The position numbers were made by a program, and so were the translations under genes. A stretch of DNA of 64,000 nucleotides from JBALVT01 sp965262875 (GTDB lineage Bacteria > Pseudomonadota > Gammaproteobacteria > Pseudomonadales > Halieaceae): positions 3,596,001-3,660,000 of the forward strand of contig OZ253569.1 in the NCBI GenBank assembly GCA_965262875.1. Reading direction: 5' to 3'. Numbering within the stretch: position 1 is the first letter of the stretch; every line of letters begins with the position of its first letter. Below the pieces are notes generated by a model. It worked only from the letters and a program-made list of their open reading frames with translations. It made no database searches and was not told the origin of the DNA. Positions 1 to 9,135 of the stretch are shown piece by piece.

Positions 1-977
1 CTATCTGCAGGGTTCCCTTTTTCAATAGCCAGGTACGTGATGAACCCGCTTCTCTCACTGCTCAAATTTATCTTATGGCCATATTGAACGTCTCGAAACC
101 CCTTGACGATAATATCGGTGTGGGACTCAAATAGACTCACGACTTTCTCTGATGAGTGGACGCCCTCTCCTTGGATGACGCGGCGCTCTGTTTGGTTGAT
201 GACCCTCAGTGTCAAATCTCTGTATTGCTTTATCTGACTTAGCCACAATTTCTTTTTGTCAGATTCACAGGAGCCCACTTCTACGGTTTCCAGTCCCCGA
301 CCCACTTGCTTCAGTACAATTCTGACAATCTGCAATAATTTTGGATAAAGTACTTCTTTTCTAGCATTTTTTGCATTAAAAATCTGAAATGCCAACGACT
401 TCGAAGATTTGCGCTGGTCCGTAAAGCGAATTTTTACTCCAGTGATATTTTTACTTTTCATCAGCAGGCGACTAAGTACTCGAACGCCATCATTCAGGAG
501 TTGGCTGTCACTGGGTGGCGCAATATTACTGGCGACAACCGTGCTATCGATGCGTAATTTTTCCATCGATAGTATGCCTGCTTTAAGCCAACTGACAGAG
601 AGGGTCTCATGCACTTTTTCCAGCGTTTCTGGCCTGATACTCCGTATAGTTGACTGTAGCCCAGATCGACTGGGCATTGTTGTGGCAGGCAGCCGGGCAA
701 AAGTACGGTAGGTCATTGAGTCCGACAAATTAAATGCCAATTGCTCGTAGCTGACGCGCAACAGTTGCTTCAAGAGCATGCATCGAAAAATGGTTTCAAC
801 TGTTAAACCCGATCGACCTACCTTGGATAGCGATGCATCAATGAGGTCGTCGGCGACCAGAAGTAGTATTTCTGGATGTTGATCCAGTCGGTTTGATAGC
901 GCCCGAAGTTGGGTCCCAAATTCGTGTTTTGAGTAGTTTTCAAATATACTTGCCTGAGCAATGCGGGTCTCTCGCAT
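1..977 (-). CDS. ISNCY-like transposase, partial (3' end outside window)
   Basis: The start is ATG at 977-975, and the frame appears open to the window edge (about 325 codons). I checked several stretches codon by codon and by alignment to the second copy. The protein has an N-terminal helical region, a block containing RIDSTVVASNIAPPSDS with the first acidic DDE-type residue, then a basic stretch and a block ending in EKGNPAD. The C-terminal third with the remaining catalytic residues lies outside. Unlike the copy at 49357-50400, nothing shows truncation inside the window, so this copy could be the functional one. It would act on the IS ends by cut-and-paste or a related DDE mechanism. Confidence 0.7.
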   Translation of the reverse strand, partial: MRETRIAQASIFENYSKHEFGTQLRALSNRLDQHPEILLLVADDLIDASLSKVGRSGLTVETIFRCMLLKQLLRVSYEQLAFNLSDSMTYRTFARLPATTMPSRSGLQSTIRSIRPETLEKVHETLSVSWLKAGILSMEKLRIDSTVVASNIAPPSDSQLLNDGVRVLSRLLMKSKNITGVKIRFTDQRKSSKSLAFQIFNAKNARKEVLYPKLLQIVRIVLKQVGRGLETVEVGSCESDKKKLWLSQIKQYRDLTLRVINQTERRVIQGEGVHSSEKVVSLFESHTDIIVKGFRDVQYGHKINLSSERSGFITYLAIEKGNPAD

Positions 978-1103
978 GCGGAATCCTCTTGGTTTTTTTG
1001 TTTTTTGTTCACACCTTAAACTTAACAAATTCAAGAGGATTTTTTAATACCTTGCGAAAAATATTCCTTATATTTCAATGGATTGAAAGTTTATGGATAG
1101 GCA
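1..1103 (-). mobile_element. ISNCY-like insertion sequence, copy 1 (runs off left edge)
   Basis: This is the transposase 5' part and one end of an insertion sequence whose second copy lies at 49189-50526. The two copies align without net indels over the transposase but differ by many substitutions, so they are not a recent duplication. The visible end reads TTTATGGATAGGCA, ending near 1103, followed by CTAG. The element sits in the last codons of the ppx remnant, and that reading frame now runs into the IS and stops at about 1075. The other end lies outside the window, so the target duplication cannot be checked. The family name is from recall of the transposase type, not a search. Confidence 0.8.
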
Positions 1104-2553
1104 CTAGTTCGCTGACAGTTAGTGGATGTTGCGCCAACCAATCGTCTCCAAACCCCAGAACCAATGATTTGTCACTCGCTGAAATGGTGAACTGGGGAAG
1201 CTGCTCCAGTTTCTCCACGTATTTGAAGCCGCGAGCCGGATAATGCTCAAAAGGTGAATGAAGCGGGTCCTGTCTTGTTCCGGCGTTTCTGCAAGCAGGC
1301 TCTCATTTATTTTTCCACGATGCCCGTGTGCCAGCAGGGTCAGATGCTCCTGCTCATCTTGCGAAAATCCCGGTAGATCCGCATGGCGCAGTAGATACGA
1401 GGAGTGTCTATTGTAATGTTTGTGAGAAATCGCCATGCCAATCTCGTGACTCTTGGCGACCCAGCGGAGCAAGAACCAGTCGCTGTGGCTTAGTTTCCAG
1501 CGGGCTTTGGTGGCATTAAAAAATACTCGTGCTCTGCGCTCTACCGATGCGGCAATGTCACCGTCGACGCTGTAGCGCTGCATCAAAGCGCCGATAGTGC
1601 GCTCTCGTACATCTTCGTGGGTTAGTCTGCCCAGTAAGTCGTAGAGAACACCTTCCCGAAGTGCACCTTTGGAGGTTCGCATGTGTTGGATGTTGAGCCC
1701 CTTGAAGAGGGCGCTGGCAATGGCGACGCCGCTCACGATTACATTGCGTCTGGATTCCGACAACCCCTCAAGTGCAATGCTGTCCATGTCCTCGAAGCTC
1801 AATAGGCTTTCTTCCAATTGGGCCAAGCCTTGGGGGGGTGATACCGCCTTCGCCCCAACCGTTTTCAATGAGCAGTTCTTCAATCGCTTGAAGCGTGCCA
1901 GAGGAGCCGACGCACTCCTTCGCGTTGTCACTATTAAATTGGTGGCGAATAGCGGATATTTCGAAAAGTGCTTTATCCCTCGCGCTGCGATATGCGGATG
2001 AAGAGGTTGTCCCATCGGGGAAAAATTTGTTGCCGTAGGATACGCAGCCCATTTGCAGGCTTTCGAGGTACTTGGGCTCAAATTTTTCGCCGATGATAAA
2101 TTCTGTACTGCCACCGCCAATGTCGATCACCAGGCGCGACTGAGCGTCGTCGGCCAGTGAGTGAGCCACACCAAGATACACAAGGCGGGCTTCCTCTCTA
2201 CCGTAGATGACGTCCACTGGGACACCCAGGATCTTGCTTCCAGGAAAGGTGAAGTGACGTCAATTTCTCGCTATTCGCAAGGCGTGTGTGCCGACAGCCC
2301 GCACCCGCTGTATATCCAGGCTCTCCAGCATTTGTGCAAACCGGGAGAGACAATCCAGGCCTCTTTTGATCGCATCTTCTGCCAGTTGGCCGTCTGTGAG
2401 CCCAGAGCCCAGTTGAACCTTTTCTGCCAAGGTCTCAACTGGGCGCATCTCGCCGTGTTCTACTCGGGCAATTAGCAGGTGAAAGGAATTACTTCCAAGA
2501 TCCAGTGCTGCCAGTAGGCTTCCCTCCGGCAAGGCTTCCTCTGAATCACTCAC
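1075..2553 (-). pseudogene. ppx: Exopolyphosphatase / pppGpp phosphohydrolase (Ppx/GppA), multiply frameshifted
   Basis: Fragments of one Ppx/GppA protein lie in successive frames. The first (from about 2553) has the ATP-binding ALDLGSNSFHL motif, the second has GREEAR and IDIGGGSTEF, and the third has the central helical HD-like part. The fourth ends in WLAQHPLT, the conserved family C-terminus. Frame changes fall near 2240 (more than one), near 1840 at a run of seven C on the coding strand where six would restore the frame, and near 1228. The last codons read into the IS end. GTG at 2553 overlaps the upstream gene stop by four bases (GTGA). The intact family hydrolyses polyphosphate or pppGpp; this copy cannot make the full protein as read. 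Confidence 0.85.
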
Positions 2554-4598
2554 CGCTGGTACCACACGGGTGAGGTCCAGGCTCTCTCCTGAATGATTGA
2601 TGGCAGTTCGGGATCACTGCAACTGGCGGGGCGCTTCTCAACGGGTAGGGATATACAATCGTGCTGGTGCCATCGGCAGCTGGGGTTTTCCAGGGTTCGC
2701 GCGTAGTAAACTGCTCCTTTGTCTGGATCAAAGTCTGGGTCAGTCCAGGTCGCGCAAAGTTGTGCAAAGCCGGTGCCTGTTACCTCGCAGGTTTGTGGAT
2801 CTACCCCGGCACCATTGTTGGGATCTCCTGCAATATTGTAAACTGCCTGATGAGTTTCCCCTTCTCCATCTATCCAGCCCTTTACAATTTGGATGCGCTG
2901 CAGTGGCATGCTGCCATCTCGCGGGTCCTGGGTAGCGCTGGCTAAAAAAATTGGCGCTGTGCTTTGGGTGGGCATTGCTGGCAGATCCTGGCCCATAGGC
3001 ACACCTTTGTCGTAGGCGGTGGCGAGCCAGTTCGGCTGCTGACAGACGTCCTCGGGGAAAGACCAGCCGGCGAATAGACGCGGACTTATTCTCGGCCCGC
3101 TAGTGCCAAAGGTTTCTCTGTTTTGCATCGCCTCAAATAGTGCGCTGCGACTGTTCTCCTTAGCGTATACCCCCGCAATACCGCCGGGGTTGTAGCGCAC
3201 CGGAGAACCGGTAGCAATACCGCCGGGCACTTCCACTTTTCCCTTCAGTCGATGTTGTATATTGCGGTCGCTTCCATGGGAACCCAGATTGCCTTTTTCG
3301 TATCCTGCTGCGGGGGCTCCATTGTGCGTATCGGTAGCGGCCACAATACCGAACTTGAATGGATTAACCCCAAGTTTCTGCTGCTCAGCAAGCCCTGCAC
3401 TCAATGCGTATCGAACATAGCTGTAGCGCGATGCACAGCCTTTTAGCATCATACCGCCACTGCCGAAGCGCTCTCCACAATCCCGGATATCCTCACTCGC
3501 TGGGCGCAATTTTTCGAAGTCACAAAACTCATCGGCCGCTCCCATGACGCTGGATATGCCATTGCGACATTCTGAGTCGCCCTTTACCTGAAGTATTTCC
3601 GCAAGAGGTTCCAGCCTGGCCCGTAGGCGCGCCATTTCTTTTTGCTCGGACAACGGAAGGTCTCTAGCACTGTAGGGAAACCACATGCGACCGCTGCTCC
3701 AATTACTATTGTGTGGAATAGCCAACACGTCGCATTCCGTGCTCCCGCTGATGCAGCTTTCATCCAACCACTGCCAAAGACTTTCAGGTGTACGGGCTTC
3801 TTTGGAGCTGAGTATGGATTGGGGCACCGTATCGGATTTGAAAATAACGTTGCGGTGGAGATTGGATGCTTCTTCGGCCAGTGTGTACTCGTAGGCGTGG
3901 AACGTGGTGTATTCGCAGGCAGAGCTGCTATCTAACCATCGCTGCGTGACACGCTGATTATTCTGCCAAACCTTATCCGCTTCCTGCCGGCAGCGCGATC
4001 CGTCTTCGCCGCAGACTCTTGCGGAACGATCCTGGCCAAATATTGCCAGCGTTGCCAATCGGACCAACGGCTGCAATAAGTCGTCTACCGGTAGTCGTAA
4101 GTCGCCGCGGAAAAAACGGCAAACGAGCTTGTTGTAGGGGTCGCTAGCGGGGTCGTAGCACAATTTGTTTTCGCCCAGAGCCTCGGCGTGGTCAGTGACC
4201 GCCATAAAATCCAGAGGCGAGCTGATGGTCAACTCAGGCACTTCATAATCTGGCGGATCTTCTCTGAGCCGCAGTTCGACGGGTTTCCCTCGACCAAAAC
4301 TGTAGGCGTCCTCAACGGAGCTGGTAACCCCGAAGGCGGTGGCATCATAGGACGCGGACGTGTGAATATGCAGGGCGCCGAACCAGGCTTTTTTGTCGGG
4401 ATATTGCTGGTCGCAGGGCTCTTGATCTTCTCCGGGTGGAGCAAGGGATGCAACGTTCAAATCCCAGCTTGCGTCAGAGGCGTTCTGCGCTGGCTCTACT
4501 TTGGAAAACTCAAAGCGTAGCCACAGCGCCATGGAGATTAGGACGAAAACCAAAGCGAGCACCGCATAGGCAATAGCTTTTGCTGCTGTTTTGAGCAT
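2550..4598 (-). CDS. DUF3604 domain protein, membrane anchored
   Basis: The 682-residue protein has an N-terminal membrane segment (about residues 8-27), so the bulk is probably periplasmic. The body matches DUF3604: LHIHT near 76-80, VTDHAE near 135-139 and a late ATDTHNG motif, giving a PHP-like set of His and Asp metal ligands. Family members are presumed metal-dependent hydrolases but most have no assigned substrate. The gene is tail-linked to the ppx remnant by a 4-base overlap, so they were once cotranscribed. A second, unrelated-length PHP lipoprotein lies at 56819. Function beyond the fold is unknown. Confidence 0.8.
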   Translation of the reverse strand: MLKTAAKAIAYAVLALVFVLISMALWLRFEFSKVEPAQNASDASWDLNVASLAPPGEDQEPCDQQYPDKKAWFGALHIHTSASYDATAFGVTSSVEDAYSFGRGKPVELRLREDPPDYEVPELTISSPLDFMAVTDHAEALGENKLCYDPASDPYNKLVCRFFRGDLRLPVDDLLQPLVRLATLAIFGQDRSARVCGEDGSRCRQEADKVWQNNQRVTQRWLDSSSACEYTTFHAYEYTLAEEASNLHRNVIFKSDTVPQSILSSKEARTPESLWQWLDESCISGSTECDVLAIPHNSNWSSGRMWFPYSARDLPLSEQKEMARLRARLEPLAEILQVKGDSECRNGISSVMGAADEFCDFEKLRPASEDIRDCGERFGSGGMMLKGCASRYSYVRYALSAGLAEQQKLGVNPFKFGIVAATDTHNGAPAAGYEKGNLGSHGSDRNIQHRLKGKVEVPGGIATGSPVRYNPGGIAGVYAKENSRSALFEAMQNRETFGTSGPRISPRLFAGWSFPEDVCQQPNWLATAYDKGVPMGQDLPAMPTQSTAPIFLASATQDPRDGSMPLQRIQIVKGWIDGEGETHQAVYNIAGDPNNGAGVDPQTCEVTGTGFAQLCATWTDPDFDPDKGAVYYARTLENPSCRWHQHDCISLPVEKRPASCSDPELPSIIQERAWTSPVWYQR

Positions 4599-4606
4599 TT
4601 GAAGTT

Positions 4607-4957
4607 CTAGGTAATTTTTATTGAGTTTACTGTGTCAGATATGATCTGAATTTTCCAGTCGGTGATCGACTGGAAAGGGCGAAGGCAGTGGTATTCGCGG
4701 TATCGTTTTAGGCCGAAAAATGCGGCGATAGACACGACTACAGTAATTAGAAAAATCACAATGGTCAGCAGAGTCTCATCATTGAAGGTGGAAGGAGCAA
4801 CACCGTAGCGACGGCATTCCCTTTCCTGGGCCGGTATTTGCTCACTGCTGTCAGTGCTGAATTTTCCGCAATTCTTTAGGTGCGATGTGGCGTTTTTGGT
4901 GAACCAAATCAGAGCGCACCAGCCCAAGATCGCGAACATCCATAGAAACGTATTCAT
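4607..4957 (-). CDS. Small membrane protein, unknown function
   Basis: The 116-residue protein has two predicted membrane segments, one at the N-terminus (MNTFLWMFAILGWCALIWF) and one near residues 62-82 rich in Ile and Val. Four Cys residues lie in or beside the loops. I chose ATG at 4957 over an upstream in-frame codon because GGGAGG lies nine bases before it. The start overlaps the stop of the hybrid gene upstream (ATGA), so translation may be coupled. The DUF3604 gene follows eight bases later. I do not recognise a family. Confidence 0.55.
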   Translation of the reverse strand: MNTFLWMFAILGWCALIWFTKNATSHLKNCGKFSTDSSEQIPAQERECRRYGVAPSTFNDETLLTIVIFLITVVVSIAAFFGLKRYREYHCLRPFQSITDWKIQIISDTVNSIKIT

Positions 4958-5349
4958 ATCACGTGCCTCCCATATGCGGAGGGGCATTGTGCAAAAAGAG
5001 TGATGCGCACGGGCAGTGTGTTTACTTTAGCTTGCCAGAGACTGTGCACAATACGCAATGTTACGTAAAACCAGGCTAAAGCGACGTTAATTCCAACTCC
5101 GGCGTCCGCCAACGCCAGCACCGCGACCACGCCATAGAACATTGCCACCATCACGCCGTTGCCCACGGTTGCATCACTGCCGTCAAAGGGGCGTGTGATG
5201 GCCACCCCTGGATGCTCCAGCGACAGTCCCCAAGTGATAAAACCGTCCTCATCGAAAATGCGCTTATGCCCGATGCTGCCCATGAGTTGGTCGTAAAATT
5301 CGCAGGCGCGTTGAAGGTCGTTGGTACCCAAAGTTACGTAACCCGGCAT
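4954..5349 (-). pseudogene. VOC (glyoxalase-like) / MAPEG hybrid created by deletion
   Basis: Residues 1 to about 71 are the first half of a VOC/glyoxalase-like protein (MPGYVTLGTNDLQRACEFYD start, GNGVMVA at the end). They run directly into the C-terminal half of a MAPEG-family membrane protein, recognisable by ALAWFYVTLRIVHSLWQAKVN. Each half lacks its partner: the VOC fold needs its second beta-alpha-beta-beta-beta unit and MAPEG needs its first helices. The last ten residues also depart from the family. The start is ATG 5349 with GGGAG upstream. The simplest reading is an in-frame deletion joining two neighbouring genes. It may be expressed but is unlikely to keep either activity. Confidence 0.7.
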
Positions 5350-5375
5350 TTTTTCTCTCCCGGTCGGTTTGCGGT

Positions 5376-6464
5376 TTAGTCTAGCGTTACTATTCTCGGT
5401 GTGCGCGCTGGCATGCGCGTTGTCAGTTCGTAGCCAATGGTTTCTGACCAATGTGCAATTTCGGCGAGCGGTAATCCCTCTCCCCACAGGGTGACTTTAT
5501 CACCTATGGAGACGTTCTTCAGGTCGGTTATATCGATGGTAATCATATCCATGGACACGCGTCCGACGAGCCTGGCGCGCTGGCCATTGACCAGCACCGG
5601 GGTTCCATTCTTCGCGTTGCGCGGGTAGCCATCGCCATAGCCCATAGTGACGGTGGCGATCAAGGATACACGTTCGGCGATCCAGCTAGACGCGTAGCCA
5701 ACGGCCTCTCCGGGTGCGACCCGCGATATCGATATTACGGCTGAACTCAGGGTCATCACGGGTCGCAATGCGTCGGTGTTTGGGTGGGACTCCTGACCAA
5801 AGGGAGAATTGCCGTAGAGCATATACCCCGGTCTAACCCAGTCCAGATGAGTATCTGGCCATCCCAGTAAAGCGGGCGAGTTGGCAGCGCTTAAATGGCT
5901 CGAATAGGGTTTGCAAGCGAGTCTAAAATCGGCGAGCTGCTGCGCTGTTTGATCGCTGTGCAAATTATCAGCCGAGGCGAAATGGGTGCATAGAACCGTA
6001 TCAGCGTGGCTATTCTCGCAACTGCTCAGGCGGGCCATAAAACCCTCTAGATCGGCCGGATCTATTCCGAGTCGATGCATTCCAGTATCGATTTTTAGCC
6101 AGCAATGGACTTTTGAGGGGAGCTTAGCTTGTTCCAGGCTACTCAATTGCCATTTGTTTTCTATCATTAGCCAGAGATGATTCTCACTGGCGGTGATCAG
6201 CTCATCTGGCTCGAATACTCCCTGTAGCAGCAATATAGGGGCGGTAATTCCTGCACCGCGCAATTCCATGGCTTCCTCGATACAGGCCACGGCAAGCGCG
6301 TCGACTTTTTCCTCAATGGCTGCGGCAATTATCGCAGCGCCATGGCCATAGGCGTTGGCTTTTACTACCGCTATCATTTTTGAATGTGGCGCCAGTTTGC
6401 GCGCATGGGATACGTTGTGCCGCAGTGCGCTGAGATCGAGACTGGCTTGTGCAGGCCTAGCCAT
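5376..6464 (-). CDS. alr: Alanine racemase
   Basis: The 362-residue protein is a PLP-dependent racemase of standard length that interconverts L- and D-alanine. VVKANAYGHG near 33-42 carries the PLP lysine (about K35), and MGYGDGYPR carries the usual C-terminal active-site region. VRPGYMLYG and RVSMDMITID also match the family. It is the last clear gene of a seven-gene operon. Its ATG overlaps the stop of the aminotransferase by one base (TAATG). In this setting it probably links D-alanine from the aminotransferase to L-alanine, besides any cell-wall role. Alr-type racemases with other specificities exist, so substrate is inferred. Confidence 0.93.
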   Translation of the reverse strand: MARPAQASLDLSALRHNVSHARKLAPHSKMIAVVKANAYGHGAAIIAAAIEEKVDALAVACIEEAMELRGAGITAPILLLQGVFEPDELITASENHLWLMIENKWQLSSLEQAKLPSKVHCWLKIDTGMHRLGIDPADLEGFMARLSSCENSHADTVLCTHFASADNLHSDQTAQQLADFRLACKPYSSHLSAANSPALLGWPDTHLDWVRPGYMLYGNSPFGQESHPNTDALRPVMTLSSAVISISRVAPGEAVGYASSWIAERVSLIATVTMGYGDGYPRNAKNGTPVLVNGQRARLVGRVSMDMITIDITDLKNVSIGDKVTLWGEGLPLAEIAHWSETIGYELTTRMPARTPRIVTLD

Positions 6465-7321
6465 TAATAGTCAAACTTGTGTTGGGTATAGAGTGTTTGT
6501 GCCGCCAGCCAGACATCCCCTACCTGCCCGTCGCCTACTGGTTTACCGTCGATTGCTATCACTGGGGCTATCTCTTTGCTCGAACTTGAAATCCATACTT
6601 CGTCGGCGTTTAACAGTTCGTCCAGAGTCACAACACGTTCGTGCACTGGAATGGAGCCGTGCTTGCGCAGTATATCCAACAACATTGAGCGGGTGATTCC
6701 CGGAAGCTTTTGATGATCCAGGTTGGGAGTCAAGACTTCACCGTTTTTAACGACATACACATTGCAGGCGGCCGCTTCGGTTAACTCCCGAGCCGGGTTG
6801 TACAAAATGGTTTCGTTGTTGCCCTGGGCGTGACCGTGTTGATAGTGCATCACATTGCCCAGTAGGGCGGTGGATTTTATGTTGCAGCGCTTCCACCGCA
6901 AATCTTCTGTCGTGGAAACCCGATAGGGCCTGACCTTAGATTTGTCCGGCAGTGGTGCCGCCGGTATTTCATAGGCAAAGGCATACACTGTAGGTTCAAT
7001 GTCGGTAGGGTAGGCGTGGTTCCTGGTGGTATCCGCGCCGCGGCTGACGTGAAAATACAGACCGAGATTGCCGCCACCGTTCTTTTGGGTCAGTGTCGTA
7101 CAAATATTGCGCCACTGGTCTTGATCTATTTGCAATTTCAGCTCAATGGCATCCAGGCCCTCCTGTATGCGGTCGAGGTGCGGCCCAAAGCCCACCAATT
7201 TGCCATCGTAGGAGGGGATGACTTCATAGATGCCATCACCAAACAAAAACCCTCTGTCCATCGGGGAAATTGTGGCCTCACTCATCGGCATGTAGCTGCC
7301 GTTCAAATATACAATGCTCAT
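6464..7321 (-). CDS. dat: Class IV aminotransferase, D-amino acid aminotransferase-like
   Basis: The 285-residue fold-type IV PLP enzyme matches D-alanine aminotransferase in length and motifs: GSYMPMSEATISPMDRGFLF at the N-terminus, the PLP lysine in NIKST (about K149), ELTEAAACNVYVV near 180, and a C-terminal SSSKE motif. Such enzymes move the amino group between D-amino acids and 2-oxoacids, typically D-alanine plus 2-oxoglutarate to pyruvate plus D-glutamate. It lies between the D-glutamate cyclase homologue and alanine racemase. Branched-chain aminotransferase or aminodeoxychorismate lyase are relatives, but context favours the D-specific type. Confidence 0.85.
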   Translation of the reverse strand: MSIVYLNGSYMPMSEATISPMDRGFLFGDGIYEVIPSYDGKLVGFGPHLDRIQEGLDAIELKLQIDQDQWRNICTTLTQKNGGGNLGLYFHVSRGADTTRNHAYPTDIEPTVYAFAYEIPAAPLPDKSKVRPYRVSTTEDLRWKRCNIKSTALLGNVMHYQHGHAQGNNETILYNPARELTEAAACNVYVVKNGEVLTPNLDHQKLPGITRSMLLDILRKHGSIPVHERVVTLDELLNADEVWISSSSKEIAPVIAIDGKPVGDGQVGDVWLAAQTLYTQHKFDY

Positions 7322-7354
7322 GTAATAGTCCTGTTCCTAACTATGCGGGTAGTG

Positions 7355-8200
7355 TTAATCATTTTTTGCTGCTTTTACAAGGTCGATCAACTCCAGGATG
7401 ACGCTAATTCCCTGTGCGGCATCCAAGCCATCTTCGGTCAGGGTGTTCTCCCTGCTAACACCGTCTACACTGCCTTTTGCGGACAGGTATTGCAGTATAG
7501 ATACTGGGGCAATATTGTTAAGTAGTGTTTCCTTTGACCATAAATCCAGAAAGGCAATCAGGCCGTAGGCCCCCCAGTTTGAGACATCGGCTACCAACAG
7601 TTCATCGCAACCGGTTGCAGAAGCGGTAATGTCCAGGTCCGCGATCGCGGCGCGAATATTATCCATACCAATTTCGTTGCCCCCATCACCAACGGCGATG
7701 GTCGGGCAGTTTGCTAGCGTGAGAAAGGGGTCGAAAAATGCGCAGTGAGGAGTGATGTCTTCTCCGCGCATGTTGTAGTAACGACCATCTTCGGCCAATC
7801 CCGGGCGTTCGATAGAGACAATGGCTTGTGGTTGTAGTTCGCTCAACCGGTCTTGTGCTTCGCGCTGCGCGGCTCCCAGATCCTTCGCACAAAGCTCCAG
7901 AACTCGATAATCGCTGGCCAGAGCGTCTGATAGCGGGGCGGCGCAGGCCAGCCAGGGTGTCGCGCCGAGTTTTTCCAGCGCATCATACAAAGCGATAGCA
8001 CCCACGGGACCGTCTGTTTCAAAGGTATCGTTGACCGGAAATCCAGTCCCTATTATGACGTTGCCATCCAGTGACCGCAGGTGATTCGCTGCCCGCAGAC
8101 AATATCCAGGCTTCAGCGCGGCCTGGGCTGTTTGCATATGGCGGAGATTGCGTGCGACCAACACATTTTCGATCGCCCGACTGAGTTCTGATTCGGTCAT
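7355..8200 (-). CDS. D-glutamate cyclase (DUF4392 family)
   Basis: The 281-residue protein matches the DUF4392 domain, the C-terminal half of vertebrate D-glutamate cyclase (DGLUCY). Visible blocks are IGTGFPV, ETDGPVGAIALYDAL, SIERPGLAEDGRYYNMRG and VGDGGNEIGM. The mammalian enzyme converts D-glutamate to 5-oxo-D-proline reversibly. The ATG overlaps the pxpC stop (ATGA), so the gene is coupled to 5-oxoprolinase. The other DGLUCY half, UPF0317, is a separate gene at the head of this operon. Cyclase activity of the bacterial stand-alone form is inferred from family and context. Confidence 0.8.
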   Translation of the reverse strand: MTESELSRAIENVLVARNLRHMQTAQAALKPGYCLRAANHLRSLDGNVIIGTGFPVNDTFETDGPVGAIALYDALEKLGATPWLACAAPLSDALASDYRVLELCAKDLGAAQREAQDRLSELQPQAIVSIERPGLAEDGRYYNMRGEDITPHCAFFDPFLTLANCPTIAVGDGGNEIGMDNIRAAIADLDITASATGCDELLVADVSNWGAYGLIAFLDLWSKETLLNNIAPVSILQYLSAKGSVDGVSRENTLTEDGLDAAQGISVILELIDLVKAAKND

Positions 8201-9135
8201 GTGCTTGCCTCTTGTAGCGGCAGGCGACTGGCAAAACTATGTGCCATGTTAAGTGCGTTGTGAGCGGCGTGAATACTAATGGGCTCAAAGGCTACGGAGC
8301 CGCCCGGTGTCATTTGTGCGAGCTTCGCGGCATCCAGGGATAAGGCTGAGCCTATTTTCGGATAGCCGCCGATAGTCTGTCGGTCGTTGAGTAATACGAT
8401 GGGTTGACCATCCCCTGGGATTTGAATAGCGCCGTAGCAGATACCTTCGGACAAAATCCCCTCGATCTCGCAGTGCACCGGAGAACCTTCAAGCCGATAA
8501 CCCATGCGATCGCATCGATCCGATACGACAAACTCGTTGCTGTAGAATCTGCGTTGTTGCAGCCGGTTAAATTGTTGTTCCTGATAACCCGGAATCACTC
8601 TGACTCGGATTTCGCTCGGATAGTGTGCTCGTAGTTCCGGTGCCAAAGACAAGGTCCTGCGGTGGGCTATGTGTGGACAGGGGAGTTGGTCTCCCAGCTG
8701 TAACTTGTCACCATTTAGCCCGCCGATATGCTCGCGCATGACGGTAGCGCTGCTGCCAAAGCTGTTGGGTATATCAAAGCCATCTGCTGTTCCCAGGTAG
8801 GCTCGGCAGCCTTGAGTGGCGAAATCCAAGCGAATAACATCGCCTGCAAACACCTTATGTACCTGCCACAGAGACCGCTCCTGATCATTGATTAGCAAAG
8901 GCATATTGGCACCGGTGACACAGATAAAGGTGTCGACCTTCGCTTGCACTTGCAACCCGCCAAAACTCACTTCCACTAGAGTGCTGTTGTCAGCATTTTG
9001 CAATAGACGATTACACAGCCTGTATGCCGCAGGGTCCAAAGGGCCTCCAGTCGTTAGGCCTATAGCGTGTTGGCCATAGCGGCCCTCATCCTGCAGCAGG
9101 CTCAAAATTCCGGGCTGGAGTACTTCAAAGCCCAC
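8197..9135 (-). CDS. pxpC: 5-oxoprolinase subunit C (biotin-dependent carboxyltransferase-like fold)
   Basis: The 312-residue protein belongs to the KipA/urea amidolyase-like family now named PxpC. It begins FEVLQPGILSLLQDEGR and keeps GLTTGGPLDPAAYRLCN, SEGICYGAIQIPGDGQPI and NDRQTIGGYPKIG. With PxpA and PxpB it forms the prokaryotic ATP-dependent 5-oxoprolinase, opening 5-oxoproline to glutamate. GTG at 9135 overlaps the pxpB stop by one base (TAGTG), and its own stop overlaps the cyclase start. There is no sign of truncation. Confidence 0.92.
   Translation of the reverse strand: MGFEVLQPGILSLLQDEGRYGQHAIGLTTGGPLDPAAYRLCNRLLQNADNSTLVEVSFGGLQVQAKVDTFICVTGANMPLLINDQERSLWQVHKVFAGDVIRLDFATQGCRAYLGTADGFDIPNSFGSSATVMREHIGGLNGDKLQLGDQLPCPHIAHRRTLSLAPELRAHYPSEIRVRVIPGYQEQQFNRLQQRRFYSNEFVVSDRCDRMGYRLEGSPVHCEIEGILSEGICYGAIQIPGDGQPIVLLNDRQTIGGYPKIGSALSLDAAKLAQMTPGGSVAFEPISIHAAHNALNMAHSFASRLPLQEAST

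Noticed and set aside
494..700. A 68-codon minus-strand frame, with a near-identical one at 49917-50123
   Set aside because: Both are out-of-frame shadows of the ISNCY-like transposase; the similarity only reflects the two IS copies.
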